Source: Synechococcus sp. CCY 9618 (GTDB taxonomy: Bacteria; Cyanobacteriota; Cyanobacteriia; PCC-6307; Cyanobiaceae). Taken from it: a stretch of 64,000 bases of DNA. Numbering within the stretch: position 1 is the first letter of the stretch; each line of letters starts with the position of its first letter. The stretch is from contig NZ_JAFKRG010000009.1 of NCBI RefSeq assembly GCF_019038415.1, positions 124,001 to 188,000 of the forward strand, written 5' to 3'. This document shows positions 7,512 through 16,499 of the stretch, piece after piece. The notes under the pieces were generated by a model. It was not told the origin of the DNA, searched no databases, and saw nothing but the letters and a program-made list of their open reading frames with translations. A program made the translations under genes and the position numbers.

Positions 7512-9056
7512 TCAGGCCACGGCGAGCCAGCGGCGCCGGGCCCGGTCGCTCAGGTCCTCACCGAGCAGGGTGAGAACGGCGTAGGCCGCCACCAGGGCCA
7601 GCAGCTGGTCCCAGGCGAAGGAGCTCAGACTCTCCAGCAGCTGGCTGCCCAGGCCGGTGGCTCCGGCCAGGCCCACCACCACCGATTCCCGCAGGATCAC
7701 ATCGGCCCGGTAGGCGCCGTAGGCCAGGTAGGGGCGGGCCAGGCCGCTGAAGCGCCCATAGAGCAGGGCCAGCCGGGGCCCGCTGCCGCCGCAGGCCAGG
7801 GCCTCCTCGGCAGCCGGGTCGGCATCGTCGGTGCTCTCCAGCAGCAGCCGCCCCAGCACGCCCAGGTTGTGGAAGCCGAGGGCCAGCGCGGCCGTCACCA
7901 CCCCGGGCTGCAGCACGAACAGCAGCAGCAGGGCGCTCAGCGGAGGCGGCCACAGGCGCGCCAGGGCCCACACCAGCTGCAGCCCCCGCCGCGCCCAGGC
8001 CCGGGGCGCCACCAGCAGCAGCAGCAGCGGCGCCAGGCCCACCGCCAGGGTGGCCGCCAGGACAGTGAGCAGCAGGGTGCCCCCCACCAGCCGGGGCCAG
8101 GGCAGGGCCAGGGTGGTGGCCCAGTCGCCCTGCCCCAGTCCCGGCAGGGGCTGCCAGGCCAGCAGGGCCGAAGGATCCACCCCCAGCCGGTGGCCCACGA
8201 GGGCGCAGAGGGGCAGCAGGGCCGCCGTGGCCAGCAGCATCTCCCGGCTGCGCTCGCCCACGCCCCGGCGGGCCAGCACGAAGCGGCCGGGGGCCAGCCA
8301 GCGGCGGCGCAGCAGGCTCACGCTCCCCTCCAGGGCCAGCATCACCGCGAGCAGCAGCCACAGGCCGCTCCAGAGTTCATGGAATTCCAGCGACTGCAGG
8401 CTCAGCTTCAGGTCGGTGCCCAGGCCCCCCAGGCCGAACACCCCCAGCAGGGTGGCGCTGCGCAGGGCGCACTCCAGCCGGTAGCCGCCGTAGCTGAGCA
8501 CCCCGGGCAGCAGGGCCGGCCCCAGGGCGGTGAGCAGGGCCGCCGGCGCCGGTGCGCCAGATGCCCGCAGGGCCTCCAGGCTGGCGGTGGACAGCGCATC
8601 CAGCAGATCACTGAGCACCCGCGCCACCAGGGCGCCGAAGGGCAGGGCGATGGCCAGCACCGCCACCGCCGGCTGCAGCCCCACCAGCTGCAGCAGCAGC
8701 AGGCCCCAGATCAGTTCATGGATGGAGCGGGGGATGGCCAGCAGTCGCCGGATCAGCGAGGCCGGCAGGGCGGTGCCGGTGAGGGTGCGCCACACCGTGC
8801 GGGAGCTGGCCACACCGAGCAGCAGACCCAGCACCAGGCTGGCTGCCCAGCCCAGCAGGGCCATGCCGGCGGTCACCCCCAGGCCACGGACCAGCGAGCC
8901 CAGCACCAGCGGATCCAGCGACGGTGTCACCGCCGCTGCGGCGAAGGAGCCGATCAGATCCCAGCCACCGCCGTGGGTCAGGCCCGGCAGCAGCACGGCC
9001 AGGGGCACCGGCACAAGGGCCGGCAGCAGCATCAGCAGTGGTGCGGCCGGTTTCAC
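7512..9056 (-). CDS. Two-domain ABC transporter permease (PhnE-like), candidate selenium oxyanion importer
   Basis: 514 aa, hydrophobic throughout, with two tandem permease halves. Each half has the EAA-type cytoplasmic loop: around residues 175-205 in the first (D-A-L-S-T-A-S-L-E-A-L-R-A-S-G-A) and near residues 410-430 in the second (AEEALACGGSGPRL). The helix pattern and loop sequences are like PhnE/phosphonate-type permeases. Its ATG overlaps the stop of the ATPase by four bases, so the two form one transcription unit. A PhnD-like binding protein next to the tRNA selenouridine synthase lies at 15448-16404, which is why a selenate/selenite role is proposed. Phosphonate, phosphite or another oxyanion remain possible. 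Confidence 0.75.
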   Translation of the reverse strand: MKPAAPLLMLLPALVPVPLAVLLPGLTHGGGWDLIGSFAAAAVTPSLDPLVLGSLVRGLGVTAGMALLGWAASLVLGLLLGVASSRTVWRTLTGTALPASLIRRLLAIPRSIHELIWGLLLLQLVGLQPAVAVLAIALPFGALVARVLSDLLDALSTASLEALRASGAPAPAALLTALGPALLPGVLSYGGYRLECALRSATLLGVFGLGGLGTDLKLSLQSLEFHELWSGLWLLLAVMLALEGSVSLLRRRWLAPGRFVLARRGVGERSREMLLATAALLPLCALVGHRLGVDPSALLAWQPLPGLGQGDWATTLALPWPRLVGGTLLLTVLAATLAVGLAPLLLLLVAPRAWARRGLQLVWALARLWPPPLSALLLLFVLQPGVVTAALALGFHNLGVLGRLLLESTDDADPAAEEALACGGSGPRLALLYGRFSGLARPYLAYGAYRADVILRESVVVGLAGATGLGSQLLESLSSFAWDQLLALVAAYAVLTLLGEDLSDRARRRWLAVA

Positions 9057-9811
9057 GGCGGCGCGCCGCCGTAGAGGTCCGCCAGCCGGGCTTCGTCCAG
9101 CTGGTCCACGGGCCCGTCGAACACCACCCGTCCGCCCTTGAGAGCCACGGCCCGATCGAAACCGGCCAGCAGGTCGGGCCGGTGCAGGCTCAGCAGCAGG
9201 GCCCGGGGCGCTTTGGCCTGGGCCAGCAGCAGGGCCAGCAGTTCGCTGGCCAGGCGGGGGTCGAGGCTGGCCAGGGGTTCATCGGCCAGCAGCAGGGTGG
9301 CCTCCTGGCGCAGCAGCCGGGCCATGGCCACCCGCTGGCGCTGGCCGCCGGAGAGGGCCGTCACCGGCTGGTCGAGCAGGGCCGGATCCAGGTCCATCGC
9401 CCGCAGGGCCGCGGCGCAGGCCTCCGTTTCCAGCGGCAGCAGCAGGTTGAGCAGCGCTTTGGGCCAGCCCCAGCGGGCCAGGCGGGCGGCATTGAGGTTC
9501 TGCTGCACGGTCAGCTCCTCAATCAGGCGCAGGTCCTGCCAGAGGGTGCCGATGCGTGCCTGCTGGAGGCGCCGGCCGCGGCGCGAGCGGGCGGGGGGCC
9601 TGCCCTCCCACAGCACCGTGCCTGCCGCCGGCGCCAGCAGGCCGTTGGCCACCGCCAACAATGTGCTCTTGCCGGCACCGCTGGCCCCCAGCAGGGCCAC
9701 CCTCTCCCCGGGGGCCAGGCTCAGATCGACGTCCTCCACCCGGGGCCGCTCGCGGCCGGGCACCCGGATCCCCCGCAGGGCGAGCACGGCGGTGGGCGGG
9801 CCGGCGGCCAT
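9053..9811 (-). CDS. ABC transporter ATP-binding protein (PhnC-like)
   Basis: 252 aa. Walker A is GASGAGKS, the Q-loop sits in TLWQDLRL, the signature is LSGGQRQRVAMARLL, Walker B is LLLADEPLASLD, and the H-loop is in LSLHRPDL. This is a complete nucleotide-binding domain of an importer, peripheral to the inner membrane. ATG 9811 starts just ahead of the first beta strand; the frame is open upstream to 10081, but that part is low-complexity and overlaps the divergent DoxX gene. The stop overlaps the permease start (ATGA). See the permease for the proposed substrate. Confidence 0.87.
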   Translation of the reverse strand: MAAGPPTAVLALRGIRVPGRERPRVEDVDLSLAPGERVALLGASGAGKSTLLAVANGLLAPAAGTVLWEGRPPARSRRGRRLQQARIGTLWQDLRLIEELTVQQNLNAARLARWGWPKALLNLLLPLETEACAAALRAMDLDPALLDQPVTALSGGQRQRVAMARLLRQEATLLLADEPLASLDPRLASELLALLLAQAKAPRALLLSLHRPDLLAGFDRAVALKGGRVVFDGPVDQLDEARLADLYGGAPP

Positions 9812-9908
9812 GGCAGGTGGTGGCAGCAGAGCGTCGACCCACGATGGCAGCCGTCTGCCCCCAGCCTCGCCGGCGGCCACCAGAATCCAGTCATCCGCGA
9901 CTTCGCCG

Positions 9909-10283
9909 ATGACATCCCTTCCCCGGCTCCGGCCCTCCCTGCTCACCCGCATCGCCCGGGTGCTGCTCTGCCTGGTGTTCGTCCATGCCGTGATCGGCAA
10001 GCTGAGCGGCTTCGCCGGGGTGGCCGGGATGATGGCGGCCCGCGGGCTGCCGTTCGCACCGCTGCTGCTGGCGGCGGCCATGGCGCTGATGGCGGTGGGT
10101 TCGGCGCTGGTGATCAGCGGCTACTGGACCCGGCTGGGGGCGCTGCTGCTGCTGCTGTTCCTGGTGCCCACAACCCTGCTCTTCCACAACGATGTGGCGG
10201 ACCCGCAGGAGCGCATTGCGCTGTTCAAGAACCTCTCGATCATGGGGGGCCTGCTGCTCGTGGTCGAACGGAACGACGGCTGA
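9909..10283 (+). CDS. DoxX-family membrane protein
   Basis: 124 aa with four hydrophobic helices, matching the DoxX fold: R-I-A-R-V-L-L-C-L-V-F near the N-terminus, the conserved K-L-S-G-F-A-G-V segment after helix 1, then Ala/Leu-rich helices and F-K-N-L-S-I-M-G-G-L-L-L near the C-terminus. DoxX proteins are inner-membrane proteins of loosely defined redox or quinone-linked function. It is divergent from the ABC ATPase (97 bases between the starts) and 17 bases upstream of the CDF transporter, so it may be co-transcribed with it. Confidence 0.82.
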   Translation: MTSLPRLRPSLLTRIARVLLCLVFVHAVIGKLSGFAGVAGMMAARGLPFAPLLLAAAMALMAVGSALVISGYWTRLGALLLLLFLVPTTLLFHNDVADPQERIALFKNLSIMGGLLLVVERNDG

Positions 10284-10300
10284 CAGCCGATCCCATCCCG

Positions 10301-11209
10301 ATGGCCTTCGCGTCTCCCCGCTCCTTCATTCTGCTGTCGGTGGCGGCGGCCGTGGCCACGATCGTGCTGAAGACGGCGGCCTGGCGGTTCACCGGATCGG
10401 TGGGCCTTCTGTCCGATGCGATGGAATCGGTGGTGAACCTGGTGGCGGCCCTTGGGGCCTTCTGGGCACTGAGTCTGGCCGCCAAACCGGCCGACCGGAC
10501 CCACCACTACGGCCATTTCAAGGCCGAATACTTCTCCAGCGGTCTGGAGAGTGTGCTGATCGTGCTGGCGGCCCTGGCGATCATCTTTGCCGCCGTGGGC
10601 CGGCTGCTGCAGCCGCAGCCGCTGGAGCAGCTGGGGATCGGCCTGGCCCTCTCCCTGGTGGCCACGGCCCTCAACGGCCTGGTGGCCTGGGTGCTGCTGC
10701 GGGCCTCCCGCCACTTCCACTCGATCACCCTGCGGGCTGACGCCCACCACCTGCTCACCGACGTCTGGACCTCCTTCGGCGTGGTGCTGGGGATCGGGCT
10801 GGTGAAGGTCACCGGTCTGACGATCCTCGATCCGTTGATCGCCATCGCCATGGCTCTCAATATCATCGTCACCGGCTGGAAACTGCTGCACGAAACGGCC
10901 TCCGGCCTGCTCGACCGATCCCTGCCGGATGACGAGCACGGTCGGCTGGAGGCGCTGCTCGCCGCCCATGAAACGGAGGAGATCCGCTTCCATGCCCTGC
11001 GCACCCGGGTGGCGGGTTCGCGCCGTTTCGTGGCCTTCCACGTGCTGGTGCCGGGCCGCTGGACGGTGCAGGCCGGCCACGACTTCTGTGAACGGCTGGA
11101 GCGGGAGATCGCGGCGGCCCTGCCCCGCAGTGATGTGCTCACCCACCTCGAACCGATCGAGGATCCGAAGGCCTGGGACGACCAGGGCTTTCGCTGGGAG
11201 GAGGGTTGA
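10301..11209 (+). CDS. Cation diffusion facilitator (CDF) metal efflux transporter
   Basis: 302 aa. Six hydrophobic helices over about residues 10-205. Helix 2 has the metal-binding pair in L-L-S-D-A-M-E-S (here with Glu after Met), the loop has H-H-Y-G-H-F-K-A-E-Y, and helix 5 has R-A-D-A-H-H-L-L-T-D, the HxxxD binding pair. A C-terminal cytoplasmic domain of about 85 residues has the CDF beta-alpha-beta pattern and several His residues. It probably exports Zn2+, Co2+, Mn2+ or Fe2+ in exchange for protons; the residues do not settle the metal. Start ATG 10301 follows DoxX closely. Confidence 0.9.
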   Translation: MAFASPRSFILLSVAAAVATIVLKTAAWRFTGSVGLLSDAMESVVNLVAALGAFWALSLAAKPADRTHHYGHFKAEYFSSGLESVLIVLAALAIIFAAVGRLLQPQPLEQLGIGLALSLVATALNGLVAWVLLRASRHFHSITLRADAHHLLTDVWTSFGVVLGIGLVKVTGLTILDPLIAIAMALNIIVTGWKLLHETASGLLDRSLPDDEHGRLEALLAAHETEEIRFHALRTRVAGSRRFVAFHVLVPGRWTVQAGHDFCERLEREIAAALPRSDVLTHLEPIEDPKAWDDQGFRWEEG

Positions 11210-11219
11210 GACTGTTCCT

Positions 11220-11885
11220 ATGGCCACTTATCTGATCACCGGCGCCAACCGCGGCATCGGCCTCGAATACTGCCGCCAGCTCCAGGCCCGGGGCGACACG
11301 GTGTTGGCCGTGTGCCGCACCCCGTCGCCGGAGCTGGAGGCCCTGGGGGTGCGCATCGAGGCGGGGGTCGACCTCACCTCCGAGGCCGCCGTGGCCGGCC
11401 TGGTGGAGCGGCTCGACGGCCTGACCATCGACGTGCTGATCCACAACGCCGGCATCCTGGAGCGCACCGGCCTGGAGGATCTCGACACCGAGAGCCTGCG
11501 CCGCCAGTTCGAGGTCAACGCCATCGCCCCCCTGGCGCTCACCCGGGCCCTGCTGGGCCAGCTGCCGGCCGGTGCCAGGGTGATCCTGATGACCAGCCGC
11601 ATGGGCTCGATCGCCGACAACAGCTCCGGCGGCTCCTACGGCTACCGGATGTCGAAGGTGGCGCTCTGCATGGCCGGCAGGTCGCTGGCCATCGACCTGG
11701 CGCCCCGCGGCATCGCCGTGGCCCTGCTCCACCCCGGCCTGGTGCGCACCCGCATGACCGGCTTCAGCGAGCGGGGCATCAGCCCCCAGGAGGCGGTGGC
11801 TGGCCTGCTGGCCCGCATCGACGCCCTCAGCCTTGAGACGTCCGGCAGCTTCTGGCACGCCAACGGTCAGCTGCTGCCCTGGTGA
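11220..11885 (+). CDS. Short-chain dehydrogenase/reductase
   Basis: 221 aa. Rossmann glycine motif TGANRGIG at residues 7-14, NAG motif in IHNAGIL near residue 79, catalytic Ser in LMTSRMGS, and YxxxK as YRMSK near residue 142. A classical NAD(P)H-dependent oxidoreductase of the C-factor/carbonyl-reductase-like group; substrate unknown. It starts 10 bases after the CDF gene. Its last 59 bases overlap the 3' end of the convergent racemase gene. Confidence 0.88.
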   Translation: MATYLITGANRGIGLEYCRQLQARGDTVLAVCRTPSPELEALGVRIEAGVDLTSEAAVAGLVERLDGLTIDVLIHNAGILERTGLEDLDTESLRRQFEVNAIAPLALTRALLGQLPAGARVILMTSRMGSIADNSSGGSYGYRMSKVALCMAGRSLAIDLAPRGIAVALLHPGLVRTRMTGFSERGISPQEAVAGLLARIDALSLETSGSFWHANGQLLPW

Positions 11886-12960
11886 GCCACCGGTCGCCGC
11901 CGCTGTATCTCTTGACCACAAAGGGGCTGGTCATGGCCCGCAGCAGGGCGCTGTAGCCGGGCCGGAAGTGCAGTTCCTCGCCCACCCGCAGCGGCCGCTC
12001 CGCCTCCACCACCAGGTGATCGCTGCTGGCCCCCACGATCGACACGCCCGCCGGCGGCTCCAGATCCGCCGGATCCATGTCCTGGACACCCAGCGCCAGC
12101 AGACCCCGCTGCCGCAGGCCCCGGTCCGGCGCCGGCGGTGGGGCCGAGGCCTGAAAGCTGGTGAGACCCTGTTTCCCCCAGGGGGAGCTGGGTTTGCGTT
12201 TCACCTCGATCAGCTCCCCCACCAGGGTGAAGGCATCGGTGTGCAGGCCGGGGATGGCCGTGCGGGCCAGGGGTTCCCGCCCCAGCAGCAGGGCCTCCCC
12301 CAACCGCAGATGGTTGATCCGCCCCGGGGTGCCCCCCTGGGCCAGCCAGGGGAGATTGGCCGAATTGCCACCGGACACCAGCTCGAGCCCGATGCCCAGG
12401 CGGGCTTCGAGGGCGTTCGCCAGGGCCGAGAGCTCCGCCATGTTGGCCGCATCGGGGACCACCCCGTGCTGGCAGCCCAGGTTGGTGCCGATCCCCACCA
12501 GTCGCAGCGACGGCAGGCTCAGGGTGAGCCTGGCGGCGGCCTCCAGATCACGGGGCAGGAGGCCCTCGCGGCAATCGCCCAGTTCCACCATCAGCAGCAC
12601 GCCGTGGCGCCGCTGTTGACGCTGGGCCGCCGCCGCCAGCGCCTGGATCAGCAGCGGTTCGCTGTTGCAGCTGCTGGTGGCATGGGCCACCACCTGCTCC
12701 ACCTGGCTGAGCATCGGGGTACGGATCAGCAGCGTCGGCGCCGTCAGGCCGCCGCGGGCCAGTCCCTCCAGCGTTTCGATGCGGGAGTCGCCGATCGAGG
12801 TCACGCCGGCCGCCAGCCAGGTGCCCACGATCTCCGGCCTGCCGAGGCAGGCCTTGCTGACCGCCGTGACCGTGATCCCATGGCGTGACAGGTGACCCAC
12901 CAGCGTGACGGCGTTGTGGCGCAGGCGGTCGAGAGCGATCTCGAGCCGCGGGGCGCTCAC
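11827..12960 (-). CDS. PLP-dependent alanine/ornithine-type amino-acid racemase
   Basis: 377 aa, with a TIM-barrel N-terminal domain as in fold-III racemases: the PLP lysine is in V-T-A-V-S-K-A-C (about residue 37), followed by I-G-D-S-R and M-V-E-L-G-D-C-R-E-G-L further along. The C-terminal domain (R-I-N-H-L-R-L-G-E-A-L-L onward) matches the Orr/YhfX-like alanine/ornithine racemase group rather than classical Alr. It probably interconverts L- and D- forms of a small amino acid in the cytoplasm. It starts inside the end of the DUF1611 gene (4-base overlap), so the two are almost certainly one operon. The tail past about residue 355 overlaps the convergent SDR gene. Confidence 0.82.
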   Translation of the reverse strand: MSAPRLEIALDRLRHNAVTLVGHLSRHGITVTAVSKACLGRPEIVGTWLAAGVTSIGDSRIETLEGLARGGLTAPTLLIRTPMLSQVEQVVAHATSSCNSEPLLIQALAAAAQRQQRRHGVLLMVELGDCREGLLPRDLEAAARLTLSLPSLRLVGIGTNLGCQHGVVPDAANMAELSALANALEARLGIGLELVSGGNSANLPWLAQGGTPGRINHLRLGEALLLGREPLARTAIPGLHTDAFTLVGELIEVKRKPSSPWGKQGLTSFQASAPPPAPDRGLRQRGLLALGVQDMDPADLEPPAGVSIVGASSDHLVVEAERPLRVGEELHFRPGYSALLRAMTSPFVVKRYSGGDRWLTRAAADRWRARSCRTSQG

Positions 12961-14123
12961 GCCATCGCCGCCAGTTCCGAGCCGAGTTCGGGGAAGGCCC
13001 TGACCACCATCTGCACCAGGCCTTCGGGGGAGCCGCTGAGTGGATCGGTGACGGGGATGTGCAGTTCCGCCTCGTAAAGGGCAATCGCAGCGGAGATCTG
13101 GGCCGCGGTCATGCCCTCGTGGTTGAGCGTGAGGCCGATCACCCGGGTGGGCGCAAAGGCCTCGATCAGGGTGATCTCGCTGTGGGGCGTGGGCATGGCC
13201 ACGCCGGGGAAATCGCAGCGTTGGCGACGTCTTGGCGCATGCTGCAGGATCACGGCCTGGGGCTGGGCGCCCCGCAGGATGAAGGTGGAGGAGAGATAGG
13301 CCGGATGGCTGAGCGCTCCTTGACCTTCGATCACGATCACCTGGGGATGCTCGCTGTTGAAGGCGTCCACCACGGCGGCCTCCACTTCACCGGAGCAGAA
13401 CTGGGAGGGAATCGCATCGAGCGGCAGGCCGTAGCGGCCGCCCTGGATGATGCCGGTCTGCCCCGTCGACACCAGCGCCGCATGGATGCCGTGATCATTG
13501 AGGGTCTGCACCAGGAGCGTGGCGGTGGTGCGTTTGCCGATGGCGCCATCGGTGCCCAGCACAGCGATGCGCCGGCAGGTGACGCCACCGATCGCGCCGC
13601 TGAACAGCCGCAGATCCTGCAGGGCCGGCGGCCGGCGCACGTCCTGAATCGTCACCCGGTGCCGGGCCGCGCAGGCGGCGAAGAAAGGGTCATCGGCAAG
13701 AAACTCGCGCATGCCGCTGACCAGGGACAGACCAGCCGCCATGGCGGCCAGAAGCACCTGCCGGTCGCTGGGGCTGTAGAGGCCATTGGCAGGAGCCATG
13801 CCATAGATCAGTGTTCGCGGGGCCGGGCCGCCGAGGCGGAACGCGGCCGCCAGATCGGCCACGATCGGGATGCCACTGCACTGGCCATCCAGCAGCTCAC
13901 CGGCGTCGTGGCCGGCAGCCTGACTGTCGATCACGGCCAAAATTTGGTAATCGGCGCTGTGACGCACCAGTCCGTGGGCGGTCTTGCCGTCGGCGCTGGC
14001 GAACTGTCCTTCGCAGTAGACCACCGCTGCCATGGGTGCGGTCAGCGGGGCGGGCGTCGCCTGCGGCTGGGCCAGGACGCGCCCCGATGGGCGCGCGCCG
14101 ATAGCCCGGGGCGGAACGGTCAA
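12957..14123 (-). CDS. DUF1611 protein (DgcN-like, possible D-amino-acid N-acetyltransferase)
   Basis: 388 aa. The first domain (from about residue 33, VVYCEGQFASADGKTA) is typical DUF1611; the second holds a P-loop-like V-L-G-T-D-G-A-I-G-K-R-T-T-A and later E-G-Q-G-A-L-S-H-P-A-Y. DUF1611 includes DgcN, reported as an N-acetyltransferase acting on D-glutamate in a marine bacterium; the assignment here is by family only. The frame opens with TTG at 14123, with AAAGGA about 10 bases before it; ATG at 14033 is an alternative. It overlaps the downstream racemase gene by four bases, which supports a role in D-amino-acid metabolism. Confidence 0.75.
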   Translation of the reverse strand: MTVPPRAIGARPSGRVLAQPQATPAPLTAPMAAVVYCEGQFASADGKTAHGLVRHSADYQILAVIDSQAAGHDAGELLDGQCSGIPIVADLAAAFRLGGPAPRTLIYGMAPANGLYSPSDRQVLLAAMAAGLSLVSGMREFLADDPFFAACAARHRVTIQDVRRPPALQDLRLFSGAIGGVTCRRIAVLGTDGAIGKRTTATLLVQTLNDHGIHAALVSTGQTGIIQGGRYGLPLDAIPSQFCSGEVEAAVVDAFNSEHPQVIVIEGQGALSHPAYLSSTFILRGAQPQAVILQHAPRRRQRCDFPGVAMPTPHSEITLIEAFAPTRVIGLTLNHEGMTAAQISAAIALYEAELHIPVTDPLSGSPEGLVQMVVRAFPELGSELAAMA

Positions 14124-14236
14124 GGGGTTCGGATCCTTTCTGTGGGCTCAGGGGAGGCGGCCGCATGGTCTGCCGGTCGCCGAACCGAGCAGGGATAACC
14201 ACTGGCCCCCACGGAGCGGGAGTGTATAAATCGATA

Positions 14237-15448
14237 CTAGGAGGTTGGGAGGCTTGCCGGGGCCGTCGGCTGCCGTCCTGGCGATGGCAGGACCATCTCC
14301 CTCCGTTCGCCCCGCCCGTTGCGGCTGATCGTCAGGACAAGGGGCAGCCCCCGGGGATGGGCGGCCACGGCGTCGATCACCTGGCGGGCGCTGGTGGCCG
14401 GGCGGCCATCGATCGCGGTGATCACGTCGCCCACCAGCAGGCCGGAGCGATCGGCCAGCGACCCCGGGGCCACCTGATGGATCTCCACCCGGCCCCGGTG
14501 GGTTTCCAGGTACACCCCCAGCGTCAGACCCGCCGGTGGGCCGGGGTCAATGCCGAACACCGCCGTGGCCAGCCCTGGCCGGAGCGTGTCGCAGTTCAGG
14601 GAGGCGTCCCAGGGCAGGAACCAGGCCGGCTCAGCGATGCCCAGGGCCCGCAGCTGGTGGGGCACCCCGAAGCCTCCCGCCAGATGGCCGTTGCCCATCA
14701 GCGCCACCACCAGCGCCCCGGGCCGGCGCCTTCGCTGGTCGGCGATGGCCTGGGCCATGGCCCGGTCCCACAGCTGCTGGCTCTCCACGAAGCGCCGGAA
14801 GGAGGGATCCTCCACCCCGGGCAGCCGGTGGCCCGGGGTGGGCACGAAGGGATGGTGCTGCCAGAGCCGGTGCAGCAGAGCCACGTAGGCCTCGCTGGCG
14901 GGCGCCGGCCGCCCCACCCCCTCCCGCTCGGACGGCGGCACCGCCTCGAAGCCCTCCAGGCGCACCCGGCGCACCAGCTGCCGGTCCACGTTGAGGGCCA
15001 GCAGGGGGATGCGCCGGTCGCGGGCGAAGCGCAGGATCGGCAGGTAGAGCTCCACGTCGTAGCCCCAGATCGCCGGCCAGTCGAGGGCCGCCAGGAACGC
15101 GGCCTCGTCGAGCTCCCCGGCCGACCACTGATCGAGCACCGGCTGCCGCCGCCGGGGCACCATCTCCAGGCCGAGGCTGAGGTCGGGTCGCCGCTTGAGC
15201 AGCGCCTGCAGCGTCGCCAGCTGCCAGCGGTGGTGGTCGGCGCTGTCGTGGCGTTCCCCCAGCAGCAGTACTGATCCCGCCGCCGCCTGATCCAGCAGGG
15301 TCCCTGCAGCGCGCGGTCGGGGCCCCGCGGCGCTGGGCTCCACCCAGGCGCCCCCGGGGACGCAGGGCCCGGGGGCGGCCGACAGGGGCGCTCCCGCCCC
15401 CAGCAGGGCAGCCAGGGCCAGACCCGCCGCCCGCCGGCCCGCGGCCAT
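14237..15448 (-). CDS. ChaN-family haem-binding-type protein with C-terminal PDZ domain
   Basis: 403 aa. Signal-peptide-like N-terminus (about residues 1-25, ending in S-A-A-P). Residues about 50-290 are a ChaN-like domain (L-L-L-G-E-R-H-D-S-A-D-H-H-R-W, then V-A-L-M-G-N-G-H-L) of the type that binds haem or metal at the cell surface. Residues about 320-395 form a PDZ domain (V-A-P-G-S-L-A-D-R-S-G-L-L-V-G-D-V-I-T). The ATG at 15448 overlaps the stop of the upstream binding-protein gene (TGATG), so it is co-transcribed with it. Exported; function not established. Confidence 0.8.
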   Translation of the reverse strand: MAAGRRAAGLALAALLGAGAPLSAAPGPCVPGGAWVEPSAAGPRPRAAGTLLDQAAAGSVLLLGERHDSADHHRWQLATLQALLKRRPDLSLGLEMVPRRRQPVLDQWSAGELDEAAFLAALDWPAIWGYDVELYLPILRFARDRRIPLLALNVDRQLVRRVRLEGFEAVPPSEREGVGRPAPASEAYVALLHRLWQHHPFVPTPGHRLPGVEDPSFRRFVESQQLWDRAMAQAIADQRRRRPGALVVALMGNGHLAGGFGVPHQLRALGIAEPAWFLPWDASLNCDTLRPGLATAVFGIDPGPPAGLTLGVYLETHRGRVEIHQVAPGSLADRSGLLVGDVITAIDGRPATSARQVIDAVAAHPRGLPLVLTISRNGRGERREMVLPSPGRQPTAPASLPTS

Positions 15449-16404
15449 CAGCGGATCTTGCCGATCTGCCGTCCCACCTGCTCGATCTTCCCGTAGGCCG
15501 CCGCGTCGGCGCCGGTGAACTGCTGGGCGCCGAACAGGGCCAGGATCTGCTTCTGGGTGGGGTCGTTGCTGCGCCAGCTCAGGATCGCCTTCTGCACCTT
15601 GCTGGTGAAGCCCTTGCCGAAGCGCCTGTCGAGGTCGGGCTGGGCGATCCAGTGGTAATCGGGGTAGCCGGGACTCTTCCAGATGGGGATCACCTTGGCC
15701 CGGTTGGCCTTGCCGTCGCGCAGGCTGGCGCGCCACACCTGTTCGTTCACGGCACCGGCGTCATAGGCGCCGCTCTGCACCAGGGCGATGGTGGCGTCGT
15801 GACTGCCGCTGAAGCCCGGCGCCCCGCCGGCGAAGTCGGAGGGTTTCACCCCAGCCTGGCCGAGGAAGTACTGGGGCATCAGCCGGCCGGAGGTGGAGCT
15901 CTCCGAGCCGAAGGTGAAGCGCTTGCCCTTCAGTTCCGTCAGCCCCTTCTGGGAGTTCAGGGGCTTGAGGCCGCTGCGGGTGCTGGCGATGAAGATGGTG
16001 CGGAAGGCCACGTCGATGTCCCGCTGAGCGATCACCTTCGCGCCGGGCTTCTGCAGTCGGGCCTGCACGCCGGTGAGGCCGCCGAACCAGACCAGATCCA
16101 GGCCACCGGTCCGGAAGGCGCTCACGGCGGCGGCGTAATCCACCACCGGCACGTAGACCACCTTCACCCCCAGCTGCCGGCTGAGTTCATCGGCCACCAG
16201 GGGATAGAGGCGGTTGAGTTTCTCAGGCTTCTGGTCGGGGATGGCACCGATGCGCAGCACCTTCTGGCTCTGCTGGGCCGCGGCCGGGGTCAGCAGCGCC
16301 GCCAGGGGCGAGGCGGGTGGCGCCAGCAGGGGAAGCAGAGCCAGAGAAGCGCCCACCAGGGTGGCGGCGACACGGAGCCGAAAGGTCATGGAAAGGCTTG
16401 GCAA
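15448..16404 (-). CDS. PhnD-like periplasmic binding protein, putative selenate ABC transporter
   Basis: 318 aa. An N-terminal signal peptide (hydrophobic segment to about residue 45) is followed by a type-2 periplasmic binding fold: L-R-I-G-A-I-P-D-Q-K-P near residue 50, V-D-Y-A-A-A-V-S-A-F, D-L-V-W-F-G-G-L-T-G near residue 100, and the S-G-R-L-M-P and S-H-D-A-T ligand-loop segments. The sequence matches the phosphonate/phosphite-type binding proteins that are annotated in cyanobacteria as putative selenate-binding because they sit beside selenouridine synthase. Here it is divergent from mnmH (95 bases between the starts), which supports that reading. ATG at 16389 is an alternative start. 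Confidence 0.78.
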   Translation of the reverse strand: MPSLSMTFRLRVAATLVGASLALLPLLAPPASPLAALLTPAAAQQSQKVLRIGAIPDQKPEKLNRLYPLVADELSRQLGVKVVYVPVVDYAAAVSAFRTGGLDLVWFGGLTGVQARLQKPGAKVIAQRDIDVAFRTIFIASTRSGLKPLNSQKGLTELKGKRFTFGSESSTSGRLMPQYFLGQAGVKPSDFAGGAPGFSGSHDATIALVQSGAYDAGAVNEQVWRASLRDGKANRAKVIPIWKSPGYPDYHWIAQPDLDRRFGKGFTSKVQKAILSWRSNDPTQKQILALFGAQQFTGADAAAYGKIEQVGRQIGKIR

Positions 16405-16499
16405 GCAGGGTCGTCCTCTGGCCCACTATGGCTTTGCGGTCCGCGGCCATCCGCGCGACCCTCCCCGTCGTCCGGCGCCCCCTCCCGTTGCCCAGCGCC

